Under the pieces are notes generated by a model. That model saw only the letters and a list, made by a program, of their open reading frames with translations, was not told the origin of the DNA and ran no database searches. From W-Chloroflexi-9 sp045863195 (GTDB lineage Bacteria; Chloroflexota; Dehalococcoidia; UBA2979): a stretch of DNA of 64,000 nucleotides. Positions 51,143 to 60,485 of this stretch are shown piece by piece. The position numbers and the translations under genes were made by a program. The stretch covers positions 1 through 64,000 of the forward strand of contig BTUI01000010.1 in assembly GCA_045863195.1 (NCBI GenBank). Direction: 5' to 3'. How positions within the stretch are numbered: the stretch's first letter is position 1; each line of letters begins with the position of its first letter.

Positions 51143-52345
51143 CTACCAGGTGTGCTCCGCCTCGTACGGCGCATGTGCCAGCCGCAGCGCCGCGTCCCAC
51201 CGCCCCAGGGCGGCGCGGTCGCGGACGCCCTCCAGCAGCCCCGCGCGGTGCGCCTCGGACGCGGAGTACCGCCCGAAGACGAGCGATGCGAGCGTGTCCG
51301 GCGTGAGCGCGAAGTCCACGTCCGCGCCGTCCGCCCGTGAGACCGCGCCGCCCTCGGCGGAGGTCGCCACGCTCCAGCGCCCCGCGTTCCACTCGCAGAA
51401 CGGGTCGCGCAGGTCGAAGCGGAGTGCCGTCTCGGCGGCATACGGTCGCGCTGCGAGGGCATCCTCGACGGTCACGAGGCGGGCCATGATCCCGTCGCGG
51501 AGCGAGGCGTTCAGGAGCCGGGGCTCCACCAGCATGAGCGGAAGCGGGTCATCGCTCGGCGCGTTGTCCCAGACGATCTGCTCCACGTTGTCGTAGCCGC
51601 CGAGGACGCCCCAGAGCGCCTGCGTCGCCTGCGGCGTCAGGGCGAAGTGGTCCATCACCCGCAGCACGTGCGGGCCGGCGCCACCGGCACGGCCGTGGAC
51701 GTAGACGACATAACCCTGAGGTTCGCCGTCCTCCTCGTACGCCAGGATCACCTGTCGCTGGCCAGCGGGCGGATCCTGCAGCGGGCCCGCGTCCCACATC
51801 GGGCGGCCGCGGTGGATCGTGGCCGTCCGGTCCTCGCGGAACCGCCGGTAGACGTCCACGAGCAGCCCGAACTCGGTCGCCACGTCCACCTCGCGCACCC
51901 GACCGTGCTGCGGCAGGGGATGGTGGAACTGGATGTGACGAGGCTCCACGCGGAAGGTCTGCCGGACGTTCACGGTGCCGTAGCCGTACCGCTGGTAGAT
52001 CGCCATCCACGCCGGGTGCAGGCCGGCAATCGCCACCTCGCGGCGCTCGTGCATCTCCTCGAAGTGCTTGCGGGTGACCGCCCGCAGGTAGCCCCGGCGG
52101 CGGTGGGCCGGGTGCGTGGACACCTGTGTCACGCCGGCCATCGGCACCGCGCGGCCGTTGAGGCGCACCTGGAGCGGCCAGAAGGCGTAGGTCGTGGCGA
52201 TCTCCCCATCGACGAACGCGCACATCGTCCACTCTGGGGCCATGCCGCTGAACATCGCCTCGGGCAGGGCAAGTTGCCTCGACCCCTGCCGCGCCAGCGC
52301 CGGCATCTCTTCAGCGCGGGCTGGGCGGATCTCTACGTGGGGCAC
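51143..52345 (-). CDS. Eis-like GNAT acetyltransferase with sterol-carrier-like tail
   Basis: 400 residues from GTG 52345, with GGAGGAA upstream. N-terminal GNAT domain (MAGVTQVSTHPAHRRRGYLRAVTRKHFEEM holds the acetyl-CoA loop), a second GNAT-like half, and a C-terminal SCP2-like domain (DFALTPDTLASLVFGRYSASEAHRAGLLEG). This is the Eis arrangement; members acetylate aminoglycosides, lysines or polyamines. The substrate here is not known. Confidence 0.92.
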   Translation of the reverse strand: MPHVEIRPARAEEMPALARQGSRQLALPEAMFSGMAPEWTMCAFVDGEIATTYAFWPLQVRLNGRAVPMAGVTQVSTHPAHRRRGYLRAVTRKHFEEMHERREVAIAGLHPAWMAIYQRYGYGTVNVRQTFRVEPRHIQFHHPLPQHGRVREVDVATEFGLLVDVYRRFREDRTATIHRGRPMWDAGPLQDPPAGQRQVILAYEEDGEPQGYVVYVHGRAGGAGPHVLRVMDHFALTPQATQALWGVLGGYDNVEQIVWDNAPSDDPLPLMLVEPRLLNASLRDGIMARLVTVEDALAARPYAAETALRFDLRDPFCEWNAGRWSVATSAEGGAVSRADGADVDFALTPDTLASLVFGRYSASEAHRAGLLEGVRDRAALGRWDAALRLAHAPYEAEHTW

Positions 52346-52442
52346 GCTGGTTCCTCCATCGTCACGGGGCACAGATGGGCGGGAAGTGTATCCGCGTGGG
52401 GCTGGCGTCCGCCCGCGCGGGGGCGCGACCCCGGGCGCGGAC

Positions 52443-52483
52443 TTGAACATCTCTGACGGAGGGTGCTATACATGACTAAGTCA
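52443..52483 (+). promoter_or_regulatory. Promoter with palindromic operator, DUF4242-ABC operon
   Basis: TTGAAC (52443-52448), 18-bp spacer, extended TGC and TATACA (52467-52472). The palindrome TGACT-A-AGTCA (52473-52483) covers the expected start site. The stretch from 52470 to 52505 is unusually AT-rich for this genome. A GntR/MarR-like repressor would fit but none is adjacent. Confidence 0.55.
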
Positions 52484-52553
52484 ATCAACTTTAGAAAGAA
52501 CAGAGTGCGCCCGGATGGGCGTCTCAGTGACATCGACCCGGAAAGGACACCCA

Positions 52554-53078
52554 ATGCCCCTGTTCCTGATCGAGACCCCCATCCCGGACGGCGGCAAGGA
52601 GGCCACGGAGGCCCTCTTCGGCACGCTGGCAGCGGCGGCAACGAAGGCGAACGGCGAACTGATCGAGGTCCAGGTGGGCGTGGACGCCGGCCTGGTCTAC
52701 GCGATCTTCGAGCACCGGGTCTCCGAGGTGCTGGAGGCGATCCTGCGCCAGGCCGGCATCGCCTTCGAGGAGGTCGCTCCGGTGCGCCTCGTCGGCGTCG
52801 AGCTGGAGGACGTGAAGGCACGCAAGGCCTCCACCGGCGCGAACTACCTGGTGGAGTGGGACATCCCGGCCGGGGTGACCATGGACCAGTACCTCAACCG
52901 CAAGCGCGAGAAGGCCCCGCTCTACGCGAACGTCCCGGAGACGCAGTTCCTCCGCACCTACGTTCGCGAGGACATGGTGAAGTGCCTCTGCTTCTACGAC
53001 GCCCCGGACGAGGACGCGGTCCGTCGCGCCCGTGAGGCCGTGGATACGCCCATCGACCGCCTGACGCGGCTCGGGTAG
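52554..53078 (+). CDS. DUF4242 (nickel-binding-like) protein
   Basis: 174 residues from ATG 52554, with AAAGGA upstream. The C-terminal half (YLVEWDIPAGVTMDQYLNRKREKAP, TQFLRTYVREDMVKCLCFYDAPDEDAVRRA) matches DUF4242, a ferredoxin-like fold with a reported Ni-binding member. The N-terminal half (LIETPIPDGGKEATEALFGTLAAAATKANGELIEVQ) looks like a second related fold. First gene of an operon with an acyl-CoA-dehydrogenase-like protein and an ABC importer. Role unknown. Confidence 0.82.
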   Translation: MPLFLIETPIPDGGKEATEALFGTLAAAATKANGELIEVQVGVDAGLVYAIFEHRVSEVLEAILRQAGIAFEEVAPVRLVGVELEDVKARKASTGANYLVEWDIPAGVTMDQYLNRKREKAPLYANVPETQFLRTYVREDMVKCLCFYDAPDEDAVRRAREAVDTPIDRLTRLG

Positions 53079-53082
53079 CACC

Positions 53083-54177
53083 ATGGCCGCCCCAGCCGCC
53101 GGTCCGCGCCTGCTTGCCGATGACGCCCTGCACGAGGCGATCCGTGCCTACGTGGGCCCGCGTGCCCCGGAGGTAGACGCCTGCCAGTGCACGCTGCGCG
53201 AGGGCCTGGCCCACCTCGCCGAACTCGGCGCGGTCGACCTCGGCGTGCTGCGTCGGGACGACGCGGCCGTGTTCGAGCGGATGTGCGAGGTCACGGCGAC
53301 CGTCGCGCTGGACGACATGAGCCAGGCGTTCTCGCTCTGGGCGCACCGCATGGCGATCGAGTACCTGTTCCAGTCGGACGAGGCGTGCCACCTGCGGTCG
53401 ACGGTGCTCCCGCGGCTGCTCAAGGCGGAGGTGCTCGGTTCGACCTCCTTCGCCTCCGCGACCGCGAACTACCTCGCGGGGACGCCGCTGCCGCTGACGT
53501 TCAAGCGGCGCCCGGACGGCGGCCTCGTGGTGAGCGGGCGGATCGCGTGGGCCTCCAACCTGGAGCCACCGTTCATCTCCGTCGCTGCCGCCGCCAACGC
53601 GGACGACCCGTCCGACCGCGTGGTCTTTGCCTATTCGGAGGCCACGCCCGGCCTGAAGTTGCCGGAGTACCCGCGCATCCTCGCCCTGCAGTCCACCGCC
53701 AGCACCTCCCCGCTCTTCGAGGAGGCGCACGTCGCGCCGGAGGAGATCCTGACGCAGGACTTCGAGGGGTTCGTGGGGCGGATCTTCCCGACCTTCCTCA
53801 TGATCCAGTGCTCGTTCTGCTGGGGCATGTCACGGCGCGCGCTCGCGGAAGCGGAATCCGGCCTGGCCGGCCCCGCCGAGATCCTGCGCGACGACTACGA
53901 GGCGCTCCGCGCCCGCTTCACGGACGCGGAGACGCGCCTCCGGACAATGGCGTCCACGGCTGACCGCACGCAGATCGCGCACCGCGACCTGCTCCAGTTG
54001 CGGCTCGACTTCGGTCGGCTCGCCGTCGACTCCGTGGCGCTGGAGGCGAAGATCGCCGGCGGCCGCGGCTACATGTTGCACAGTGGCACCTCCCGCCGGC
54101 TGCGCGAGGCGGCGTTCCTGCCGGTGCAGGCGCCTACGGAAATCCAGTTGCGATGGCTGCTGTCCCGCTCCGCATAA
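53083..54177 (+). CDS. Acyl-CoA-dehydrogenase-like flavoprotein
   Basis: 364 residues. N-terminal helical domain, a central beta domain (STSFASATANYLAGTPLPLTFKRRPDGGLVVSGRIAWASN) and a C-terminal four-helix domain (IAGGRGYMLHSGTSRRLREAAFLPVQAPTE). The usual catalytic Glu region is not evident, so it may be a monooxygenase-like member, as in DszC/SfnC types, rather than a true dehydrogenase. It overlaps the ABC ATPase gene by 25 bp. With a NitT/TauT-type transporter this suggests uptake and oxidation of one specific compound (inference). Confidence 0.85.
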   Translation: MAAPAAGPRLLADDALHEAIRAYVGPRAPEVDACQCTLREGLAHLAELGAVDLGVLRRDDAAVFERMCEVTATVALDDMSQAFSLWAHRMAIEYLFQSDEACHLRSTVLPRLLKAEVLGSTSFASATANYLAGTPLPLTFKRRPDGGLVVSGRIAWASNLEPPFISVAAAANADDPSDRVVFAYSEATPGLKLPEYPRILALQSTASTSPLFEEAHVAPEEILTQDFEGFVGRIFPTFLMIQCSFCWGMSRRALAEAESGLAGPAEILRDDYEALRARFTDAETRLRTMASTADRTQIAHRDLLQLRLDFGRLAVDSVALEAKIAGGRGYMLHSGTSRRLREAAFLPVQAPTEIQLRWLLSRSA

Positions 54178-54926
54178 GCGGGGCCACCCGCCGCTTCCGG
54201 GACCGCGGACACCAGTTCACGGTCTTCGAAGGCCTGGATCTGGAGGTCCAGGACGGCGAGATCTTCGTGCTCCTGGGGCCCAGCGGCTGCGGCAAGAGCA
54301 CCCTGCTGCGCGTGATCGCCGGCCTCGACGCGCTCGATGAGGGCGCGGTGGCACTCGAGGGCAACGAGCACGGCCGCGATGTGGGCATCGTCTTCCAGGA
54401 GCCGTTGCTCCTGCCGTGGCTGACGGTGCGCGAGAACGTGGCGCTCGGCCTCGGCTATCGGGCGAACGCCGGCGCGCGCCGTGACGGCGTGGTGGACGAG
54501 ACGCTGGCGGAGTTCGGCCTGGCGGACCTCGCCCACGCCTACCCGGACGAACTCTCCGGCGGACAGGCACAGCGCGTCTCGCTGGCGCGCACGGTGGTCA
54601 CTCACCCGCGGGTGATCCTGCTGGATGAGCCGTTTGGCGCGCTGGACCCGCTCACGCGGCGCACGATGCAGCGCTGGCTGTTCGGCATCCAGCAGACGCT
54701 GGGCCTGACCGTGGTCATGGTCACGCACGACGTGGACGAGGCCGTCCTGCTCGGTGACCACGTTGCCCTGATGTCGCCCTCGCCGGGGCGCATCTTCCGT
54801 TCTTGGCGCTTCCCGCGTGAGGCGCGCGACTCCGCGCACCTGGCGACGACGCGCGAGGAGGTGCTGCAGGCCTATGCCGAGGTCGCCGGTCCGGCGGCGC
54901 TCGTGCCGGCCCATCCCACCATCTGA
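54153..54926 (+). CDS. NitT/TauT-family ABC transporter ATP-binding protein
   Basis: 257 residues. Walker A GPSGCGKST, FQEPLLLPWLTVRENV, signature LSGGQAQRVSLARTV, Walker B VILLDEPFGALD and MVTHDVDEAVLLGDH, all typical of nitrate/sulfonate/taurine importers (SsuB/TauB/ThiY type). Starts within the preceding gene, so expression is coupled. Confidence 0.92.
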   Translation: MAAVPLRISGATRRFRDRGHQFTVFEGLDLEVQDGEIFVLLGPSGCGKSTLLRVIAGLDALDEGAVALEGNEHGRDVGIVFQEPLLLPWLTVRENVALGLGYRANAGARRDGVVDETLAEFGLADLAHAYPDELSGGQAQRVSLARTVVTHPRVILLDEPFGALDPLTRRTMQRWLFGIQQTLGLTVVMVTHDVDEAVLLGDHVALMSPSPGRIFRSWRFPREARDSAHLATTREEVLQAYAEVAGPAALVPAHPTI

Positions 54927-54988
54927 AGTCAGGTCCGATCCAAACGAGTGACCACGCCGCTCCACCGGCGAGATCGAGGTTGAACGAA

Positions 54989-56272
54989 GTGTCTCCGATT
55001 CTGTGGACCCCGCGCGACGGGAACCCGAGCACCCTCGGGCGTCGCACCTTCCTGCGTGGCGCCGGCGCCGGCATGCTTGGCCTGGCCGGGGCGGCGCTCA
55101 TCGGCTGCTCCGACGACGGCGAAGAGGCGACCGCGACGGCGACCGCTGCCGCGACCGGCACCGTCGCCGCCGGCGACCCCTCCGCGACCCCCGCCGCCCT
55201 CGAGAAGACCGAGGTGCGCGTTGGGTACCTGCCGATCACGGACTCCACGCCGCTGGTCCTGGCGCACGGCCTGAACTACTACCAGGAGGCGGGCCTCACC
55301 GCCCCCGACCCGACGCTGTTCCGCGGCTGGGCGCAGATCGCGGAGGCATTCCAGGCGCGCCAGCTGGATGTGGTGCATCTGCTCATGCCGATGGCGATCT
55401 GGCTGAAGTTCGGCCAGAACGTCCCGCTGCGCCTGGTGGCGTGGAACCACACGGGCGGCTCCGCACTGACGGTGGCGCCGAGCGTCAACGCGGTCTCCGA
55501 CCTCTCCGGCAAGACCGTCGCCATCCCGTTCTGGTACTCCATCCACAACGTGGTGCTGCAGATGCTGCTCCGCGAGGCGGGACTGAAGGTGCTCACCCAG
55601 GGCGAGCCCTCCGCCCAGAACAGCGAGGTCAAGTTGGTTGTCATGGCCCCGCCGGACATGCCGACCGCCCTCGCGAACGGCGCCATCGCCGGCTACATCG
55701 TGGCCGACCCGTTCAACGCCGTTGCCGAGGTGAACAACGTGGGCAAGATCCTGCGCTTCATCCCGGACGTGTGGTTCGAGCACGCCTGCTGCGTGGCGAT
55801 CATGCACGAGGACGACGTGACGGAGCGCCCGAACTACACGCAGGCCGTGGTGAACAGCCTGGCCCGGGCGCAGGTGTACGCGCGCGAGAACCGCGCGGAG
55901 GCGGCGCGCATCCTCTCCGGCGACGGCAATAACTACCTGCCGCAGCCGCGCCCGGTCATCGAGCGCGCGCTCACCCACTACGACGTGGGCGAGTACGGCC
56001 CGAGCGGCGCGATCAAGCACGCCGACTGGAACACGGAGCGCATCGACTTCCAGCCGTTCCCGTACGGCTCTTACACGGAGGAACTGGTGCGCCAGTTGAA
56101 GAACACGGTGGTGGAGGGCGACAACTCGTTCCTTCAGAACCTGGACCCGGCGGAGGCGCACCGCCTGCTCGTGGAGGACAAGTACGCGCGCGCGGCGATC
56201 GACCACGCGGGCGGCGCCGCGAAGTTCGAGGTCGACGCGTCGCTCCAGCGCACCGAGCGGATCGGCGTGTGA
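54989..56272 (+). CDS. NitT/TauT-family substrate-binding lipoprotein
   Basis: 427 residues from GTG 54989, which has GAGG 9 nt upstream; a TTG three codons earlier is less likely. Twin-Arg signal GRRTFLRGAGAGMLG with lipobox IGC, Thr/Ala linker to about 70, then the NMT1/NrtA-like fold (VRVGYLPITDSTPLVLAHGLNYYQEAGL, WAQIAEAFQARQLDVVHLLMPMAIWL). A HTGGSALTVAPSV segment lines the pocket. Ligand unknown. Overlaps the permease gene as GTGA. Confidence 0.9.
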   Translation: MSPILWTPRDGNPSTLGRRTFLRGAGAGMLGLAGAALIGCSDDGEEATATATAAATGTVAAGDPSATPAALEKTEVRVGYLPITDSTPLVLAHGLNYYQEAGLTAPDPTLFRGWAQIAEAFQARQLDVVHLLMPMAIWLKFGQNVPLRLVAWNHTGGSALTVAPSVNAVSDLSGKTVAIPFWYSIHNVVLQMLLREAGLKVLTQGEPSAQNSEVKLVVMAPPDMPTALANGAIAGYIVADPFNAVAEVNNVGKILRFIPDVWFEHACCVAIMHEDDVTERPNYTQAVVNSLARAQVYARENRAEAARILSGDGNNYLPQPRPVIERALTHYDVGEYGPSGAIKHADWNTERIDFQPFPYGSYTEELVRQLKNTVVEGDNSFLQNLDPAEAHRLLVEDKYARAAIDHAGGAAKFEVDASLQRTERIGV

Positions 56273-57156
56273 GATCGCAGCCCGCCCCCGGCGCGGCGAC
56301 TGCAGGTGCAGGGCGAGGCTCCCGCGGCCGCGCCCTGGCCCTGGCCGTCGCCTACCCGGTGGCGGGCTTCCTCGCACTCCTCGCCCTCTGGTGGGGGTGG
56401 ATCACCTTCTTCGTGGAGCCCGGTTCGTTCCAGGCGGCGTTCGCACCGGACCGCGCGTTCGGCGCGCTCCGGCGTCTGCTGGAGGACGGGACGCTCAACC
56501 GCCACGTCATCGCCAGCCTGAAGCGGATCGCGGTGGGCCTCGGGATCGCGACGGTGATCGGCATCCCGTTCGGGCTGGCGCTCGGCGGTCTGCCCGTGTT
56601 CGCGAAGGCGGCGGGGCTGGTCACCTCCTTCGTGCGGATGATCTCGCCGCTCTCCTGGACGCCCCTCGCGATCATCTGGTTCGGCGTCGGCGACCCGCCG
56701 GTCTACTTCCTCATCGCCATTGGCGCGGTCTGGCCGATCGCGCTCAGCACGAGCGCTGGCGTCGCCTCGCTCGACCGGCAGTGGATCATGCTCGCGCGGA
56801 GCCTCCGGGCGAGCCGCCTGGAACTGCTCAGGACGATCATCTGGCCGGGCGTCCGCGGCGATGTGCTGACGGGCCTCCGGCTGGGCCTCACCACCGCGTG
56901 GATCATCCTCGTGCCGGCGGAGATGCTCGGCGTGGACTCCGGGATGGGCTACTTCATCCTGGACTCGCGTGACCGCTTCGCGTACGCGGACCTCGTCGCC
57001 GCGATCATCGTGATCGGCGCGCTCGGCTTCGTCCTGGACCGCCTCGCGCAGTACTTCCTCACCCCGCGCCGCCGCACCCGCGCCCGAGGCGTGGCGACGC
57101 CGGTCGTCCGCTCCGCGGGCGCGCCGCTCCCTGGCCCGGCGGAGTACCGCATCTAG
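56269..57156 (+). CDS. NitT/TauT-family ABC transporter permease
   Basis: 295 residues from GTG 56269. Six membrane spans; the permease loop is SLRASRLELLRTIIWPGVRGDVLTGLRLGLTTAWIILVPAEMLG. Completes the importer with the preceding ATPase and binding protein. A separate promoter follows, so the next acyl-CoA dehydrogenase may be independently expressed. Confidence 0.92.
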   Translation: MRSQPAPGAATAGAGRGSRGRALALAVAYPVAGFLALLALWWGWITFFVEPGSFQAAFAPDRAFGALRRLLEDGTLNRHVIASLKRIAVGLGIATVIGIPFGLALGGLPVFAKAAGLVTSFVRMISPLSWTPLAIIWFGVGDPPVYFLIAIGAVWPIALSTSAGVASLDRQWIMLARSLRASRLELLRTIIWPGVRGDVLTGLRLGLTTAWIILVPAEMLGVDSGMGYFILDSRDRFAYADLVAAIIVIGALGFVLDRLAQYFLTPRRRTRARGVATPVVRSAGAPLPGPAEYRI

Positions 57157-57192
57157 GCGCCCGCCCCCCGACGTTGCTTCCCGCCTCCATAG

Positions 57193-57221
57193 TTGACGTG
57201 CGCGTACACGTTCGTGATAGT
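57193..57221 (+). promoter_or_regulatory. Promoter of the acyl-CoA dehydrogenase gene
   Basis: TTGACG (57193-57198), 17-bp spacer and GATAGT (57216-57221), 80 bp before the start codon. Confidence 0.5.
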
Positions 57222-57301
57222 GCCGCTGCCACCGCGCGCCGGGACACCCTCGGCGGCCGCGTCGAGGCGGGCCGGCCTGCTGCGCCGGGAAGGGACTCAC
57301 G

Positions 57302-58513
57302 ATGGACTGGAACGACACGCCGGAACAGGCGGCCTTCCGCCAGGAAGTGCGCTCGCTGATCCAGACGCGCCTCCCGGAGCGCTACCGCGGCGCGACCGAG
57401 GAGGAAGGCTCCTGGGGCGCCGACCGCAAGTCGAGCAACGAACAGGTGCGCCAGGCCGCGATGGACTGGGCGAACGCCCTCGCGGAGAAGGGCTGGGTCG
57501 CCCCGCACTGGCCGAAGGAGTACGGCGGCGCGGGCCTCACCCCCATGGAGCAGTTCATCTTCCGCCAGGAGATGGCGCAGGCCGGCGCTCCCGCGGTCGG
57601 CGGCATGGGCGTGCAGATGCTCGGCCCCACGCTGATTGTCCACGGGTCGCCGGAGCAGAAGGCCGCGCACCTGCCGAAGATCCTCTCCGGCGAGGTGGCG
57701 TGGTGCCAGGGCTACTCCGAGCCGGGCGCCGGCTCGGACCTCGCCAGCCTGCAGACGCGCGCCGTCCGCGACGGTGACGAGTACGTGATCAACGGCCAGA
57801 AGATCTGGACCTCCGGCGCGCACAACGCCGACTGGATGTTCGCCCTCGTGCGGACCGACCCGGATGCGCCGAAGCACCGCGGCATCTCGTTCTTGATCAT
57901 GGACCGCCACACGCCGGGCATCACCATCCGCCCGCTCATCAACATGGGCTGGCGGCACGGCTTCAACGAGACGTTCTTCGAGGACGTCCGCGTCCCCGCC
58001 AAGAACGTCGTCGGCGAGGTCAACCGAGGCTGGTACGTGGGCGCCTCGCTGCTCGACTTCGAGCGCTCCAACATCCAGGGCGCGATCACGACGCGGCGCT
58101 CCATCAGCGACCTCGTCGAGTACGTGAAGACGCCGGACGGCCGGATGAAGTCGAAGTTGGGCACCAGCGGTGCGCTCCGCCATGAACTGGCGGAGGAGTA
58201 CGTGCAGACGGAGGTGCTGTTCAACTTCTCGTTCCGCATCATCTCCATGCAGAACCGCGGCCTCATCCCGAACTACGAGGCCTCCACGGCGAAGTTGTAC
58301 GCCTCCGAGCTGGTCCAGCGGCTGGCGAACACGGGCACGAAGATCTTCGGCCTGTACTCCAACATCTGGGACGACCACGACCCGAAGGCGCCGCTGAAGG
58401 CGCGCTTCACCCACTCGTACGTGATGGACGTCCCGCGCACCATCGCGGGCGGCACGTCAGAGGTGCAGCGCAACATCATCGCCACGCGCGGCCTGGGTCT
58501 GCCCCGCGGCTAG
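57302..58513 (+). CDS. Acyl-CoA dehydrogenase
   Basis: 403 residues from the ATG behind GGGAAGGGACTC. FAD motifs WCQGYSEPGAGSDLASLQT and INGQKIWTSGAHNADWMFALVRT, and C-terminal TIAGGTSEVQRNIIATRGLGLPRG. A long central helix (LGTSGALRHELAEEYVQTEVL) is typical of FadE-like dehydrogenases in actinobacteria and Chloroflexota. Oxidises an acyl-CoA at the alpha-beta position; chain length cannot be told. Confidence 0.94.
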   Translation: MDWNDTPEQAAFRQEVRSLIQTRLPERYRGATEEEGSWGADRKSSNEQVRQAAMDWANALAEKGWVAPHWPKEYGGAGLTPMEQFIFRQEMAQAGAPAVGGMGVQMLGPTLIVHGSPEQKAAHLPKILSGEVAWCQGYSEPGAGSDLASLQTRAVRDGDEYVINGQKIWTSGAHNADWMFALVRTDPDAPKHRGISFLIMDRHTPGITIRPLINMGWRHGFNETFFEDVRVPAKNVVGEVNRGWYVGASLLDFERSNIQGAITTRRSISDLVEYVKTPDGRMKSKLGTSGALRHELAEEYVQTEVLFNFSFRIISMQNRGLIPNYEASTAKLYASELVQRLANTGTKIFGLYSNIWDDHDPKAPLKARFTHSYVMDVPRTIAGGTSEVQRNIIATRGLGLPRG

Positions 58514-58536
58514 CGGCCGCACGCTCACGGCAACAG

Positions 58537-58562
58537 GAAGGCCCGCCATCCGGCGGGCCTTC
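58537..58562. terminator. Terminator between convergent genes
   Basis: GAAGGCCCGCC pairs with GGCGGGCCTTC (11 bp, 4-nt loop ATCC), followed by TCGTT. Confidence 0.75.
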
Positions 58563-58586
58563 TCGTTGCGCGCGGTCCGCGCGAGG

Positions 58587-59270
58587 TCAGGAGGCGGGGC
58601 GCGGCGGCACCGGGTTCGCTTCCCGCCACGCGAACCAGTTGGACTTGGGCAGCGTGCCGGCCTTGAACTTCGCCTTGGTCTCCGCGAACACGCGGTCGAT
58701 CTCGGCGTGGAACTCCTCCAGCGTGCCGTTGTTGTGGAAGACGTGGTCGGCGGCCGGCGCGCGGTCCTGCCACTTGCGCTGCGAGTCGAGGCGCTGCTGT
58801 GCCTCCGCGTCGTTGAAGTTGTTGCGCGCCATCAGGCGAGGCTTCGCGATCTCGTCAGAGGCCGCGACCAGCCAGGTCGCGTCGCACCACTGCGAGTAGT
58901 TCGCCTCGATGAGGTTCACCGCTTCGAGGATCGCGACATCGTCCGGCCCGAGGGTGGCACGCCACCGCTCGATCGTCGTGCGCATCTCGTCTTCGATGTT
59001 CCCGATCGCACGCGTCCACCGGCGCATGTTCTCCGGGTTGCCGAAGACGAGGGCGCCGACCTTCTTGCGGTCGATGTAGCCGTCCTCGCCCACGATCTCC
59101 TGGCCGAACTCCTTCACCGCGTTGTCGAAGCCCGGCTTCCCGGGGTCGAACATGCGGTGGACGATCTTGTCGGCGTCGCCGTGCGTGACGCCGTACTTCT
59201 CCACGAGGTAGGTGCACAGGCCGCTCTTGCCGGTGGCAATCGACCCGGACACGCCGATGATCATGGGCAT
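58587..59270 (-). CDS. coaE: Dephospho-CoA kinase
   Basis: 227 residues, slightly longer than usual. P-loop GVSGSIATGKS, GDADKIVHRMFDPGKPGFDNAVKEFG and IDRKKVGALVFGNPENMRRW are CoaE-like, followed by the late N-rich loop VFHNNGTLEEFHAEIDRVF. Transfers phosphate from ATP to the 3'-OH of dephospho-CoA, the last step of CoA synthesis. The lid region is less conserved, so a related nucleoside-type kinase is a small possibility. Weak RBS. Confidence 0.85.
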   Translation of the reverse strand: MPMIIGVSGSIATGKSGLCTYLVEKYGVTHGDADKIVHRMFDPGKPGFDNAVKEFGQEIVGEDGYIDRKKVGALVFGNPENMRRWTRAIGNIEDEMRTTIERWRATLGPDDVAILEAVNLIEANYSQWCDATWLVAASDEIAKPRLMARNNFNDAEAQQRLDSQRKWQDRAPAADHVFHNNGTLEEFHAEIDRVFAETKAKFKAGTLPKSNWFAWREANPVPPRPAS

Positions 59271-59405
59271 GCAGGACTCGCTTTCATCGCAGGTGCGCGC
59301 GCAGACTACCGCCCGCGCGCCTCATCTGCACCCCCGCGCCGGGCCAGCAGACCCAGTATCCTCCGGCAGCGCGCCACGCGGGAGTGGCCGGGCCGGGAGG
59401 GCATG

Positions 59406-60485
59406 ATGGCCGGACAACCGTTGCGAGTCGGCGTGGTCGGCGTGGGGTTCGGGGCGACCGTCCACGTCCCCGCGTTCCAGTCCGAGGGCTGGGAGGTCCG
59501 CGCGATCTCCAGCCGGAGCGAAGACCGCGTCCGCAGGGCCGCCGCCGACCTCGGCGTGGCGGAGGCGCTGACCGACTGGCGTGAACTCGTCGCCCGCCCG
59601 GACATCGATGCCGTCGCCGTCTCTACGCCGCCGGCCGCGCACCACGAGATCGTGACCGCCGCGCTCAGCGCCGGGAAGCACGTCCTGTGCGAGAAGCCGT
59701 TCGCCCTCAGTGCCACCGAGGCTGCCTCGATGGCCGCGCTGGCGAAGGAGCGCGGCCTGACGGCGATGGTGGCGCACGAGTTCCGCCACGCGCCGCAGCG
59801 CGCGCAGGTGCGCGAGTTGCTGGACGAGGGCGCCATCGGCACCCCGCAACTGGTCTCCGCGGAGTTGTTCCTCGGACGCGCCGCGCCGGCCACGCCGCCA
59901 CCGGCCACCTGGGCGAGCCGCGCCTCCGAGGGCGGCGGGTTCCTCGGCGCGCTCGGGTCGCACTACATCGACGGCCTGCGCCACTGGTTTGGCGACGTCG
60001 CCTCCGTCTCCGGCACGCTCCTGACGCTGCGCGCGGAGCGGTTGGAGGGCGGTGCGGTGATGATGGCGGACACCGACGACTCGTTCTCGATCACGCTCAC
60101 GTTCCGCAGCGGCGTCGTCGCGACGATGGTCGCGTCCTCCGCCGTCTCGCCTTCACAGGGCGCGCGGATCACCGTCGCCGGGTCGGGCGGCGTGCTCTTG
60201 CTCACGCAGCGCGGCCCGAACCCGGAGCCGGACGGCATCGTCCTCGCCGGGAAGGCGGCCGACCGCGCCCTGACGCCGCGGGAGATGCCGTCGCGCTTCC
60301 GCCCGTTCGAGGATGACCGTGACCCGCGCCTCGTGGCGTTCCGGCTGCTGGTGCGCGACTTCGAGGCGGGCATCCGCGAGGGGCGGTCGCCCTCCCCGAA
60401 CTTCGAGGACGGCCTGAAGTGCCAGCAGGTGTTGGACGCGGTGCGCGAGTCGGCCCGGACGGGCCGCCGGATCGAGATCGCCTAG
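59406..60485 (+). CDS. Gfo/Idh/MocA-family oxidoreductase
   Basis: 359 residues from ATG 59406; GGGAGGG lies 5 nt upstream (an ATG one codon earlier is too close). NAD-binding VGVVGVGFGATVHVPAF, then the family motif KHVLCEKPFAL with the key Lys, and later GALGSHYIDGLRHWFGDV. Oxidises or reduces a sugar or inositol-like substrate. Its stop shares the bases CTAG with the stop of the opposing gene. Confidence 0.92.
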   Translation: MAGQPLRVGVVGVGFGATVHVPAFQSEGWEVRAISSRSEDRVRRAAADLGVAEALTDWRELVARPDIDAVAVSTPPAAHHEIVTAALSAGKHVLCEKPFALSATEAASMAALAKERGLTAMVAHEFRHAPQRAQVRELLDEGAIGTPQLVSAELFLGRAAPATPPPATWASRASEGGGFLGALGSHYIDGLRHWFGDVASVSGTLLTLRAERLEGGAVMMADTDDSFSITLTFRSGVVATMVASSAVSPSQGARITVAGSGGVLLLTQRGPNPEPDGIVLAGKAADRALTPREMPSRFRPFEDDRDPRLVAFRLLVRDFEAGIREGRSPSPNFEDGLKCQQVLDAVRESARTGRRIEIA

